64,000 bases of DNA from the NCBI GenBank assembly GCA_002412495.1, contig DHVE01000129.1, positions 65,904 to 129,903 of the forward strand. The letters are read 5' to 3'. The notes below the pieces were generated by a model. The model did no database searches. It was not told the origin of the DNA and saw nothing but the letters and a program-made list of their open reading frames with translations. The DNA is from Betaproteobacteria bacterium UBA5216. GTDB taxonomy: Bacteria > Pseudomonadota > Gammaproteobacteria > Burkholderiales > SG8-41. The position numbers were made by a program, and so were the translations under genes. Below are positions 28,464 to 36,835 of the stretch, piece by piece. How positions within the stretch are numbered: position 1 is the first letter of the stretch; each line of letters begins with the position of its first letter.

Positions 28464-31340
28464 ATGAATCTCGAAGGCCCCGAATTATTTTTTCTCGAAC
28501 AACCGGTCAGCACCGATGTGCTGCTGGAGAAATACGCCAAGGGTGACGAACGCACGGTGGAAGATGTGCGCCGCCGCGTGGCGCGCGCGCTGGCCGCCGT
28601 GGAGAAAGATGCCGCGCGCTGGGAAGTTGAATTCTTCACAGCGCTAAGCAATGGCTTCATTCCCGGCGGGCGCGTCAATTCCGCCGCGGGTACTGACCTG
28701 CAGGCAACGCTGATCAATTGTTTTGTGCAACCGGTGGGCGATTCGGTGTCGCAAACAGTGGATGGCAAGCCGGGCATATACGTTGCACTGATGGAAGCCG
28801 CGGAAACCATGCGCCGCGGCGGCGGCGTGGGATATGACTTTTCGTCGATCCGCCCGAAGGGCGCCTATGTGCGCGGCACGCATTCTTCGGCCAGCGGCCC
28901 GGTGTCATACATGCGGGTGTTCGACCGCAGTTGCGAAACGGTCGAATCCGCCGGCTCGCGGCGCGGTGCGCAGATGGGCATATTGCGTTGCGATCATCCG
29001 GACATCGAGGACTTCATCCACGCCAAGGACGAAGGCGACCTGCGCAACTTTAACGTGAGCGTCGCGGTCACCGACGCCTTCATGCACGCGATGGAAACCG
29101 GCGGCGATTGGGAACTCGTGCATCGCGCCGCCCCCGGCGAGGCGTTCGTCAAAAATGCCCGCCAGCGCGCCGACGGCCTGTGGGTCTACCGCACGCTGCC
29201 CGCAAGTGAGTTGTGGCGGCAGATCATGCAAAGCACCTACGATCACGCCGAGCCGGGGGTGGTGTTTATCGACCGCATCGCGGCGGATAACAATCTGTCG
29301 TATTGCGAACAGATTGAGTCGACCAATCCTTGCGCGGAACAGCCACTCCCCCCTTACGGCTGCTGTTGCCTTGGCAGCATCAATCTCACCTGTTTTGTCA
29401 GCGATCCGTTCACGCCGCACGCGCGCTTTGATTTTGACGCCTTTGCGCGCGTGGTGCGCCCGTCGATACGCATGCTCGACAACGTGCTGGATGTGACGGT
29501 GTGGCCGCTGCCCCAGCAGCAGGCGGAGGCGCGCGCCAAGCGCCGCGTGGGCCTGGGATTCACCGGGCTGGGCGACACGCTGGTCATGCTCAACCTCAAG
29601 TACGACACCGATGACGCGCGTGCCATGGGTGCGCGCATCGCCGAGCGCATGCGTGATGAAGCCTACGCTGCTTCAGTGGATATCGCCAAGGACAAAGGCG
29701 CGTTTCCGCTGTTCGATGCGCGCGAGTACCTCGCGGCGCCGCGTTTTGCTTCGCGTCTGCCGGCACGTTTGCAATCGGAGATAACCCGCCACGGCCTGCG
29801 CAACAGCCACCTGTTGTCGATCGCGCCCACCGGCACCATTTCGCTTGCGTTTGCCGACAACGCCTCGAACGGCATCGAGCCGGCGTTTGCCTGGGTGTAT
29901 CAGCGCAAGAAGCGCATGCCCGACGACACGCACAAAACCTACGATGTCGAAGATCACGCGTGGCGGCTCTTTCGCCATCAGGGCGGCGACGCGGAAAAAC
30001 TGCCGCCGGCGTTTGTAACGGCGCTGTCGATTTCCGCGCTTGACCACATGCGCATGGTAGCGGCGGTGGCGCCGTTCGTTGATTCGGCGATCAGCAAAAC
30101 GGTCAACGTGCCGGAGGATTATCCGTACGCGCAATTCGCGGACCTGTATTTCGAGGCCTGGAAATCGGGGTTAAAGGGCATCACCACCTACCGCCCCAAC
30201 GCCGTGCTGGGCAGCGTGCTGTCGGTCGCTGTCGCCAATAAGGCCGCGCAACCCAACGACCTGGATACCACCGACGCCGATCGCCGCATTCAGCTCGACG
30301 CGGCGCCCCAACCCGCTCTGGCGAGCCTGCGCTGGCCGGGACGGCCCACGCTGCCCACCGGCAATCCGTCATGGACCTACATGGTCGAATCGCCGTACGG
30401 GCGCTACGCGATTTTTGTCGGGCACGTTGAAAACGCAGGCAGCCCACCGACGCCGTTTGAAGTGTGGATCAACGGCAACGAGCAGCCGCGCGGCATCGGC
30501 GCGGTAGCCAAAACCTTGTCGATGGACATGCGCGCGCAAGACGCCAAGTGGCTGCGCGTCAAGCTCGATATGCTGGCGCGCGCGGGCGGCGAACCGTTCG
30601 AGTGCGCCATGCCGCCCTCGGGTCTGCCCGTACGCGTGCCGGGCATGGTGGCGGCCTTCGCGCGCATCGTGCGTTATCGCATCGATCAACTGGGCGCACT
30701 GGCACAATCGGGCGATGCCGATGCAAATACCGAACCTGGCGCCAGGTCACCGATACTCGACGCGCTGTTCGCCAAAAAAGAACCCAAGACCGGCCCCGAC
30801 GGCACAATGTCGTGGACGGCCGATGTCTACAACCCGAGTTCGGAAGACGACTTTGTGCTGATGCTGAAGGAACTCGTGCTGTCCAATGGCCAGCGGCGCC
30901 CCTACTCGGTGTGGATGGCTGGCGTGTATCCGCGCGCGCTCGATGGCCTGTGCAAGCTGTTGTCGCTGGATATGCGCGTGATTGATCCGGCGTGGATCGG
31001 CATGAAACTGCGCAAGTTACTCACCTACGACGAGCCGCTGGGGGATTTCATGGCGCGCGTGCCGGGCGAAGAACGCCAGGAAAATTATCCCGGCACGGTG
31101 GCCTATGTCGCGCGGCTCATCATTCACCGCTACGCCATGCTCGGCGTGCTCGACGAGCGCGGATATCCGCTCGACGACATGGGCGTGCTCGAAATCCCCG
31201 ACGACGACCGCAAACCCGCTGCCTACGCCTACAAAGCTTTGCACGGTAAACCGTGCAAGGAATGCGGCAACTCCGCGATCATTAAAAAAGACGGCTGCGA
31301 GTTTTGCACGGCGTGCGGGGCTATTGGGGCATGTGGCTAG
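28464..31340 (+). CDS. nrdJ: Adenosylcobalamin-dependent (class II) ribonucleotide reductase
   Basis: A 958-residue oxygen-independent reductase converting ribonucleotides to deoxyribonucleotides with B12. NCFVQP at 85-90 and NPCAEQPLPPYGCCCLGSINL from about 288 carry active-site cysteines. RRGGGVGYDFSSIRPKGAYV is substrate-site sequence. After ~residue 600 come two tandem TSCPD-type domains (WTYMVESPYGRYAIFVG and SWTADVYNPSSEDDFVLMLKE), then a C-terminal zinc ribbon/swinging arm with CKECGNSAIIKKDGCEFCTACGAIGACG. The ATG at 28464 follows AAGG at -13. No cobalamin riboswitch is evident in the 100-bp gap. It allows DNA synthesis without O2, fitting the island. Confidence 0.95.
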   Translation: MNLEGPELFFLEQPVSTDVLLEKYAKGDERTVEDVRRRVARALAAVEKDAARWEVEFFTALSNGFIPGGRVNSAAGTDLQATLINCFVQPVGDSVSQTVDGKPGIYVALMEAAETMRRGGGVGYDFSSIRPKGAYVRGTHSSASGPVSYMRVFDRSCETVESAGSRRGAQMGILRCDHPDIEDFIHAKDEGDLRNFNVSVAVTDAFMHAMETGGDWELVHRAAPGEAFVKNARQRADGLWVYRTLPASELWRQIMQSTYDHAEPGVVFIDRIAADNNLSYCEQIESTNPCAEQPLPPYGCCCLGSINLTCFVSDPFTPHARFDFDAFARVVRPSIRMLDNVLDVTVWPLPQQQAEARAKRRVGLGFTGLGDTLVMLNLKYDTDDARAMGARIAERMRDEAYAASVDIAKDKGAFPLFDAREYLAAPRFASRLPARLQSEITRHGLRNSHLLSIAPTGTISLAFADNASNGIEPAFAWVYQRKKRMPDDTHKTYDVEDHAWRLFRHQGGDAEKLPPAFVTALSISALDHMRMVAAVAPFVDSAISKTVNVPEDYPYAQFADLYFEAWKSGLKGITTYRPNAVLGSVLSVAVANKAAQPNDLDTTDADRRIQLDAAPQPALASLRWPGRPTLPTGNPSWTYMVESPYGRYAIFVGHVENAGSPPTPFEVWINGNEQPRGIGAVAKTLSMDMRAQDAKWLRVKLDMLARAGGEPFECAMPPSGLPVRVPGMVAAFARIVRYRIDQLGALAQSGDADANTEPGARSPILDALFAKKEPKTGPDGTMSWTADVYNPSSEDDFVLMLKELVLSNGQRRPYSVWMAGVYPRALDGLCKLLSLDMRVIDPAWIGMKLRKLLTYDEPLGDFMARVPGEERQENYPGTVAYVARLIIHRYAMLGVLDERGYPLDDMGVLEIPDDDRKPAAYAYKALHGKPCKECGNSAIIKKDGCEFCTACGAIGACG

Positions 31341-31788
31341 AGAGGGAAAATATCCTTTTAAAACACTTGGTTATATTTATCCGTGAAGATAGGTATTTGA
31401 GGTGACAGGCAGTGCGCGAAATGATCGGATCTTGGGCTTATATGTCGACACTTGATTTCCTCGGCAAAGGCTCTCGATGATTGACAACCATCGGCCAACT
31501 CCAAGACTGCGAAGGTGGTTTCCGACATTGGCTGCTTATCGGCCAGAGCCATCTTTGGCTCCGTGCAGCATCAACGGCAGGTTTAGGTCTGGCACCAGCC
31601 ATTGCCCAAAAGAATGGGGGCGAATGGCGGCTGTCTGTTGCGACGAATGCGTGCTCCTGCCCCGTTGCGGACCGTGGCGCAGCTGTCAAAGCGGACGCTC
31701 AACGCCTCAGTTCTGCCGCCCCTTATAGGCGGGCTAAGGACCGTCCAATCGGGTCGGCTGCAACTGATGTTAATCAGTGTGCGGATAA
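31341..31788. other. Non-coding stretch, AT-richer patch begins
   Basis: These 448 bp lie between nrdJ and the methyltransferase. I see no gene, terminator or box. Short open frames run across it but lack a ribosome-binding site and family features. Confidence 0.5.
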
Positions 31789-32652
31789 TCACTTCGTGGC
31801 CGCACCGACAAGGCATTCGCCCGGCACCTCGAACCCACCATGCGATTCGAAACTGCGCATTGCGCCTTCCACTTCGTTCCACGCGGACTTGCGTTCTTGT
31901 GGGAGCAAGTGAGCCATCATGGCATTGAATCCACCGAAGGCCTCTTCGGCGACCCGCACGTACTCTGCAGCACTAGCCGCTCTATGTGGCACCGGCACAG
32001 CGCGAACCTCGGGGCCGGCAAATCCCGCTTGACGGAAGACGTTTTCGAGTAGCCCGGGACCGCCAAGGCTGAACGGTCCGGGTTGCCCTGGAACGGGAGG
32101 CGAAAGTTGCGCTCGCCGGCGGATGATGGAAGCGGGCAGAGCCCCCCAACTGTTTCGATCGGGCGACGAAAAGACAGCGACGGCGACCCGACCTCCAGGT
32201 CTGAGAACACGGCGCCACTCGCGTAGCGCTGCCACAGGATCAGGCATATACATAAGACCAAGCCTACACAGCACCACATCAAAGGAAGCGTCAGGAAGAT
32301 CAACTCTCTCGCCGTCCATGACGCGGGTCTCGATTTGTTTATATCCCCGTTCACGGGCGACCTGGAGCGCAAGCTCAATGATCCCTTCTGAGATGTCGGT
32401 CGCGAGTACATAACCGCTAGGGCCAACTCGTTCGGCGGCACTGACCGCCGGTTCACCTGCCCCGGCGGCAACGTCCAGGATGCGCTGACCTGGCTGAGTC
32501 CGGGCTAGGTCGAGCATCTGGCGAGTGGCTACGCCATACCAACGCTCCAGAGTGGGAGTCCAGCGCCGCCACGCTGCGCCGTCCTTGTTCCATTGTTCCC
32601 GCTGCGCGTTCTTGTACTTCGCTGCGTCGAATGAGGGTTGCTGTTCGGCCAT
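31789..32652 (-). CDS. Class I SAM-dependent methyltransferase (UbiE/COQ5-like)
   Basis: A 287-residue methyltransferase. Motif I is ILDVAAGAGEPAVSAAERVG, followed by VLATDISEGIIELALQVARERG (motif post-I), DASFDVVLCRLGLMYMPDP (motif II) and LRPGGRVAVAVF (motif III). The fold is that of methyltransferase_11; the substrate is unknown. It stands alone on the minus strand in an AT-richer patch. Neighbours are unrelated by function, which suggests recent acquisition or a genomic hotspot. Confidence 0.88.
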   Translation of the reverse strand: MAEQQPSFDAAKYKNAQREQWNKDGAAWRRWTPTLERWYGVATRQMLDLARTQPGQRILDVAAGAGEPAVSAAERVGPSGYVLATDISEGIIELALQVARERGYKQIETRVMDGERVDLPDASFDVVLCRLGLMYMPDPVAALREWRRVLRPGGRVAVAVFSSPDRNSWGALPASIIRRRAQLSPPVPGQPGPFSLGGPGLLENVFRQAGFAGPEVRAVPVPHRAASAAEYVRVAEEAFGGFNAMMAHLLPQERKSAWNEVEGAMRSFESHGGFEVPGECLVGAATK

Positions 32653-33118
32653 AGGAAGTACTCCTCTCGGTTAGACATTGATGCTGCGGTTACACGCTTA
32701 CGAAACGTACGGATTGGAACCACTTTCGCGTTTCAAGTTCACACCGCACAAGCCGAGTGTAAGTTACTTGGCATGTCTGCCAACTTAAGCATATTTGTCC
32801 TATTGAGGCCGGCATGAGCTATTCCCTGCTCACTCTGTAAGCCGAAATTGAAAATACAGGGGTTTTTGCCAATGGCCGGTTACTAATTTACCCGGAGATT
32901 CACTCTCCCAGCCAATAGCGGTGGTTTCGAGTTACGTTTCGATTGGCACACAATTCTTGTTCAAACAACTTGTTGTGCATCATCTGGTAATCGCATAGCA
33001 TCGCCTTCGGCAAGACTGCTGGCGAGTGCATAGCTCGCCTAACCTATCTCCGTTCCTTTGGCGTAGCCCGGTGCGCTTTTTATGCGATGGGCAATCACAA
33101 CCAGCTATAAGGGATATC
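32653..33118. other. AT-richer intergenic region with leader repeat copy 1
   Basis: These 466 bp have no convincing gene. By count, bases 32821-32940 are about 47% G+C, visibly lower than the flanking clusters. The 3' part (32912-33065) is the first copy of a diverged repeat found again before the cytochrome gene. Confidence 0.6.
32912..33065 (+). repeat. Diverged leader repeat, copy 1 (before DUF1330 gene)
   Basis: Shares with 33680-33821 a core that is 31/35 identical (32916-32950 against 33684-33718). Further shared blocks include GTGCATCA, TAATCGCAT and CTTTGGCGTA in the same order. It ends 53 bp before the start codon. Confidence 0.65.
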
Positions 33119-33505
33119 ATGAAAATTAGTTACAAAGCATTATTGACTCTGCTCGTGGGCATTTCACTTGGTGGGGCGGTCATTCAGGGGCTTAATGCCC
33201 AGGGCAAACCCACAGTACCGGTCTATATTGTCAACGAAGTAGAGGTAATCGATCAGGCTGGGTTTAAGACCTACGCAGACCGCCAAGAGGTATTGATCAA
33301 GAAAAACGGTGGACGATACATCATCCGGGGCGGAAAAGTCACGGCACTTGATGGTACGCCCCCCAAGCGGTTCACTGTGTATGTTTTTGACAGCATGGAA
33401 AAGATGCAGAGTTGGCAAAATGACCCTGCGCAAAAGGAACTGATGGCGATGCGTAGCAAGGCTGCCAAGTTCCACTCGTTCGCAGTCGAAGGTATTCCAA
33501 ACTAG
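33119..33505 (+). CDS. Secreted DUF1330-domain protein
   Basis: A 128-residue protein with a signal peptide (YKALLTLLVGISLGGAVIQGLNAQ) and a ferredoxin-like DUF1330 domain: VYIVNEVEVIDQAGFKTYADRQEVLIKKNGGRYIIRGGKV and MEKMQSWQNDPAQKELMAMRSKAAKFHSFAVEG. DUF1330 proteins are small dimeric alpha/beta barrels of uncertain function; periplasmic versions are a minority. The ATG at 33119 has AAGGGA upstream. An intrinsic terminator follows, so it is a single-gene unit. Confidence 0.85.
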   Translation: MKISYKALLTLLVGISLGGAVIQGLNAQGKPTVPVYIVNEVEVIDQAGFKTYADRQEVLIKKNGGRYIIRGGKVTALDGTPPKRFTVYVFDSMEKMQSWQNDPAQKELMAMRSKAAKFHSFAVEGIPN

Positions 33506-33527
33506 CACGCATCAATTATCTGATCTC

Positions 33528-33560
33528 AGGGCGCCATCAGTTGGTGCCCTCGTTTTTCTT
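33528..33560 (+). terminator. Intrinsic terminator after the DUF1330 gene
   Basis: A 9-bp stem (AGGGCGCCA / TGGTGCCCT with one G-U pair) and 5-base loop is followed by CGTTTTTCTT. It lies 23 bp after the stop codon. Confidence 0.75.
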
Positions 33561-33679
33561 ATGCTGGCTCAGTGGTGTTTTGAAAATTGCCCGAGATGGT
33601 GGTGCCGTGCGACCAATCAACTGCGAAAATGCGCCAGAAATCGGCCAGCGGCCTTCACTGGGCGTATTTCGCTACCCTG

Positions 33680-33821
33680 CCGATAGCGGCGGTTTCCGGT
33701 TACGTTTCGATTTGCACAAAATCCGCGCTCAATATATCCGTTGTAGTGCATCAGTTAATCGCATGGGATCAAGCTTGGAAAGACTGAAGGTGCTTGCCTA
33801 GCACTCCGTTACTTTGGCGTA
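33680..33821 (+). repeat. Diverged leader repeat, copy 2 (before cytochrome gene)
   Basis: Second copy of the element at 32912-33065. It ends 35 bp before the GTG start of the cytochrome c gene. Matching position relative to both genes suggests duplicated promoter or leader DNA. Confidence 0.65.
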
Positions 33822-33856
33822 TCGCCAATACTCCATAAACCGAGGGGGGATTATTC

Positions 33857-34852
33857 GTGAAAAGAATCAAAAACACTTTGCTTCATGGACTGGGTATATT
33901 GGCCATCACCATCAGCAGCAGCTACGCCCAAAGCGGCGGCTCACTCCCCGCAGGGGCTGCCGACGGACTTCCCAATTGGGCCTTTATATGGGATCCGAAC
34001 GTCAAGGTGCCACCGCCAGACGACAAGCCCAATTCGCTCCCCGGCAGCAGCGCGAGTTACAGTTGGAGGCAGGCGCGCGATTTGTTCGTGGCGCCGGACT
34101 GGCATCCAAGCGATCATGGACCAATGCCGGATATTGTCGCCAACGGACGCAAGCCGGATGTACGCGCCTGCGGCTCTTGCCATCGCGCTGAGGGTACTGG
34201 CGGGCCCGAAAATGCAAATCTCGCTGGACTGCCCATCAGCTATTTCGTTCAGCAAATCGCCGATTTCAAAAGTGGCGCGAGAAAGATGTCGGGCCCTGAC
34301 AGGCCAGCCAAAACATTGATGATGGGATCAGTCAAAGCCATGACCGATGCCGAGGCTCTCGTCGCTGCGCAATATTTTTCGGCACTGCAGCCCAGGCGCA
34401 ATGTCAAGGTCGTCGAAGCCGAGATGATTCCAAAGACCGGCGAAGCGCGGCTGTTTTTCACCAAGAGTCCGGGCGGTGGTACCGAGCCTCTCGGTCGCCG
34501 CATTGTCGAGTTTCCGGATAACGAAGATCAATTCGAACTTCGCGACACGCATTCGACTTTTACGGCTTATGTGCCGGTCGGAAGCGTGGCCAAGGGAGAA
34601 GCACTGGCCAAGACCGGCGGCGCCGGAACCACCCTAGCCTGTAGCATCTGTCACGGACCGGCATTGAAGGGTGTCGGCCCGATTCCCCGGATCGCTGGAC
34701 GCTCGCCGACCTACATCGTGCGCCAGCTCTATGAGTTCAAGACGGGCGGTCGATCGGCGGGCGCCAGCGCGCTGATGAAGCAAGCTGTCGATAAACTTTC
34801 GCCGGAAGACATTATCGCGCTCGCGGCGTATATCGGCTCTCTGGAGCCGTAG
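33857..34852 (+). CDS. Periplasmic diheme cytochrome c
   Basis: A 331-residue exported protein. The signal peptide is LLHGLGILAITISSSYAQ. Two c-type haem sites are present, C105-x2-C108-H (RACGSCH) and C262-x2-C265-H (ACSICH). Each is followed by a class I cytochrome c-like domain ending in a helix (LVAAQYFSALQP and IIALAAYIGSLEP). The GTG start has a GGGGGGA purine tract upstream. It is probably an electron carrier or a subunit of a periplasmic dehydrogenase, but no enzyme gene is adjacent. It lies in the AT-richer patch. Confidence 0.88.
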   Translation: MKRIKNTLLHGLGILAITISSSYAQSGGSLPAGAADGLPNWAFIWDPNVKVPPPDDKPNSLPGSSASYSWRQARDLFVAPDWHPSDHGPMPDIVANGRKPDVRACGSCHRAEGTGGPENANLAGLPISYFVQQIADFKSGARKMSGPDRPAKTLMMGSVKAMTDAEALVAAQYFSALQPRRNVKVVEAEMIPKTGEARLFFTKSPGGGTEPLGRRIVEFPDNEDQFELRDTHSTFTAYVPVGSVAKGEALAKTGGAGTTLACSICHGPALKGVGPIPRIAGRSPTYIVRQLYEFKTGGRSAGASALMKQAVDKLSPEDIIALAAYIGSLEP

Positions 34853-35242
34853 ACGTCCCGACGGGCCGCGCCCGGTCGGTTCAAATATAAAGCCGCTGTG
34901 TGACCAATCAACGGCGGCCTTAGCTCGCGATCGAATTTGCGAGGCAACATGTGCACGAATGGTGGCTATGGAGAAACTTAAATGGCCAGAGTGGCTCGGT
35001 AGAACGGTTTCCTCGTTCTAGACAGCGGCCATTCAATCTTACTTTGGGCAATAGCTGGTAACTGATGGACACCGGTCGCCCATGTTACGCGGAGCCAACT
35101 GCAGAAATGGCCGAGCACCAAACGCCGCCGATGGTTACAGCGGATGCTTTTTAAGACTCAATTTCGACCAGTCGAATTTCTGGATGGCCATCGGTCACGC
35201 ATCCCGAACTCCGATACTGACCGTCAGATTCAGCGCACTCCC
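34853..35242. other. Intergenic region after the cytochrome gene
   Basis: These 390 bp show no gene. Bases 34858-34879 could form an imperfect GC-rich stem (CCGACGGGC / GCCCGGTCGG) just after the stop codon, but no U-tract follows, so termination there is uncertain. Confidence 0.5.
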
Positions 35243-35995
35243 TCAGCGCGCAGTGCCGCTCAACCCGGGAATTGCCAAACACAGCAAGCCCGAATGCAGC
35301 GTCGCAGCGGCAGGCCGCGTGGCTTGGATCAGGCTGAACGCACCGGCCACCGTAAGCACCACGATCGCCGCGATGCGCGCGGCGGGTGCAATGACGGCGC
35401 CGCGGGCGCGGTGACAAAAAGCGGCGATCAACAACACGTTCGGCAAGGTGCCCAATCCGAACGCCAGCATCACCAGCGTGCCCTCGATGGCGCTAACCGT
35501 GGCGAGCGCGGTGAGGAGCATCGCGTAGACCATGGCGCAAGGCAGCCAGCCCCATGCCAACCCAAGACCAAAGGCACGAGCGGCGTTGTCGGCCGGCAAA
35601 AACCGCCGCGACCAAGGCTGAACGTGCCGCCACAACACGCCGCCCGCCGCGGCCAAGCCACGTTCAACCGGCTTGAAGCCCGAAATCGTCAATGCAAACA
35701 ATAACAGCGCGATGCCCGCCAACGCCATCGCCATCTGTTGCACTGCCACGCCACCGCGCAACGCCAGACCGGCTTCGCCGAGTGCGCCCGCCAGCGCACC
35801 GCCAGCCGCGTAGGTGGTGATGCGCCCGGCGTTATAACCCAGCGCCAGCCACCAGCGCTGCGACTTTCCTTGCGTCGGCCCACGCGGCCCGCAGGCCGCA
35901 CCGATGATGCCGCCGCACATGGCCGCGCAATGCACGCCGTTGAGCAAGCCCGCGAGAAACGCGGCCAGCAGGATGGTTTCGAGCCAGCCAATCAT
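35243..35995 (-). CDS. SafE/DsbD_2-type membrane protein of the cbb3 cluster
   Basis: A 250-residue polytopic protein. It starts with LAAFLAGLLNGVHCAAMCGGIIGAA, the conserved HCAxMCGG motif of the TauE/SafE-like DsbD_2 group, and has about six helices including LGLAWGWLPCAMVYAMLLTAL. Proteins of this type frequently follow ccoS or fixH in cbb3 oxidase clusters and are suspected to help copper or haem delivery (DsbD/CcdA relatives move reductant or metal). It is the last gene of the minus-strand cco run. Confidence 0.82.
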   Translation of the reverse strand: MIGWLETILLAAFLAGLLNGVHCAAMCGGIIGAACGPRGPTQGKSQRWWLALGYNAGRITTYAAGGALAGALGEAGLALRGGVAVQQMAMALAGIALLLFALTISGFKPVERGLAAAGGVLWRHVQPWSRRFLPADNAARAFGLGLAWGWLPCAMVYAMLLTALATVSAIEGTLVMLAFGLGTLPNVLLIAAFCHRARGAVIAPAARIAAIVVLTVAGAFSLIQATRPAAATLHSGLLCLAIPGLSGTAR

Positions 35996-36010
35996 AATAG
36001 GCAGGCCCCA

Positions 36011-36250
36011 TCAGGCATCGGAGGATTCCGATCCGTTGATGCCGTGCTGCAACCAGCACGTCAGCGCGCTGGATGCAGCAGCAAACGCCCAAAACAGAAA
36101 AAAGCCCAAGGTATAAACCGCAGAGCGGCTCAGTTCCAGCGGCTGGCCGAACAAATGCAGATCGGTGGGATCGACCATGCTGAAAAACACCCCTTCCGCA
36201 ACCACGCCCACCAGGAATGAAGGCCAGAGTATCCACATCGCGTGTTTCAT
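36011..36250 (-). CDS. Small two-helix membrane protein in the cbb3 cluster
   Basis: A 79-residue protein. Two transmembrane helices are apparent (WILWPSFLVGVVAEGVFFSMV and YTLGFFLFWAFAAASSALTCWL). The ATG at 36250 has GGAGG at -10; a longer frame upstream overlaps fixH and is not favoured. The gene lies 15 bp before the SafE-like gene and 14 bp after fixH. The function is not known to me; the location suggests assembly or stability of the oxidase. Confidence 0.75.
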   Translation of the reverse strand: MKHAMWILWPSFLVGVVAEGVFFSMVDPTDLHLFGQPLELSRSAVYTLGFFLFWAFAAASSALTCWLQHGINGSESSDA

Positions 36251-36264
36251 GGCGGCCTCCTCTT

Positions 36265-36825
36265 CTACTGCCCGCGCGCAGTGAGTTCGGTATGCGTGGT
36301 GCCCGGCAGGCGCAACTCGCCCACCAGACGCCATGCACGCTCGTGATCCTCCAGTTCCAGCCGCCAGCGGCCCGCCGACAGCGGCGGCAATGCCGCTACA
36401 TAATGCCCGCCGGGCGCGCCCTGCAAGGTCTGCGAGGTCTGCACGCCGGGTTGAGGCTGCAGGGTCAGCGGCAACACCAGGTCGCGGCCCGGCCGCGTCG
36501 GATGCACCACCCGCAGCACCAGGCGAGATGATCGCGGCGCGAGGTTCATGATGACGGTAATACGATTCTCGTCAGGCGCCACCGTCACGCGCGCACGATA
36601 GGACAGTGCGCTTGCAGCCGCGTCGCGCGACAACACCTGATTCACCGCCAAGCCCTGTTTGTAGTAGTCATCGGACACCAGACCATCGTTGCTCGTCAGC
36701 GCGAGCCAGACCGTCACCATGCCCGCCAGGATCACGGCCACCGGCCCTGCCATCAGCAGCCACGGCCAAGGCTCGCGATACCAGGGCTGCAAGGGATGGG
36801 GATGCACAATTTGGGATTGACTCAT
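36265..36825 (-). CDS. fixH: FixH family cbb3 oxidase assembly protein
   Basis: A 186-residue protein with a single N-terminal transmembrane helix (PWPWLLMAGPVAVILAGMVTVWLAL). SNDGLVSDDYYKQGLAVNQ, the FixH/CcoH signature, follows, and then a periplasmic beta-sandwich. FixH/CcoH is needed for cbb3 oxidase assembly with the CcoI copper ATPase. Start at 36825 is preceded by GAGGG. It lies 10 bp after ccoG. Confidence 0.88.
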   Translation of the reverse strand: MSQSQIVHPHPLQPWYREPWPWLLMAGPVAVILAGMVTVWLALTSNDGLVSDDYYKQGLAVNQVLSRDAAASALSYRARVTVAPDENRITVIMNLAPRSSRLVLRVVHPTRPGRDLVLPLTLQPQPGVQTSQTLQGAPGGHYVAALPPLSAGRWRLELEDHERAWRLVGELRLPGTTHTELTARGQ

Positions 36826-36835
36826 GGTGCCCTCG

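Larger units (their letters stand above)
33506..33856. other. Intergenic region with terminator and leader repeat copy 2
   Basis: These 351 bp contain the terminator at 33528-33560 and the second copy of the leader repeat at 33680-33821. No gene is visible. Confidence 0.6.

Noticed and set aside
31477..31928. Several short plus-strand frames in the gap after nrdJ
   Set aside because: Low-quality frames without ribosome-binding sites or family features; part overlaps the methyltransferase gene on the other strand.
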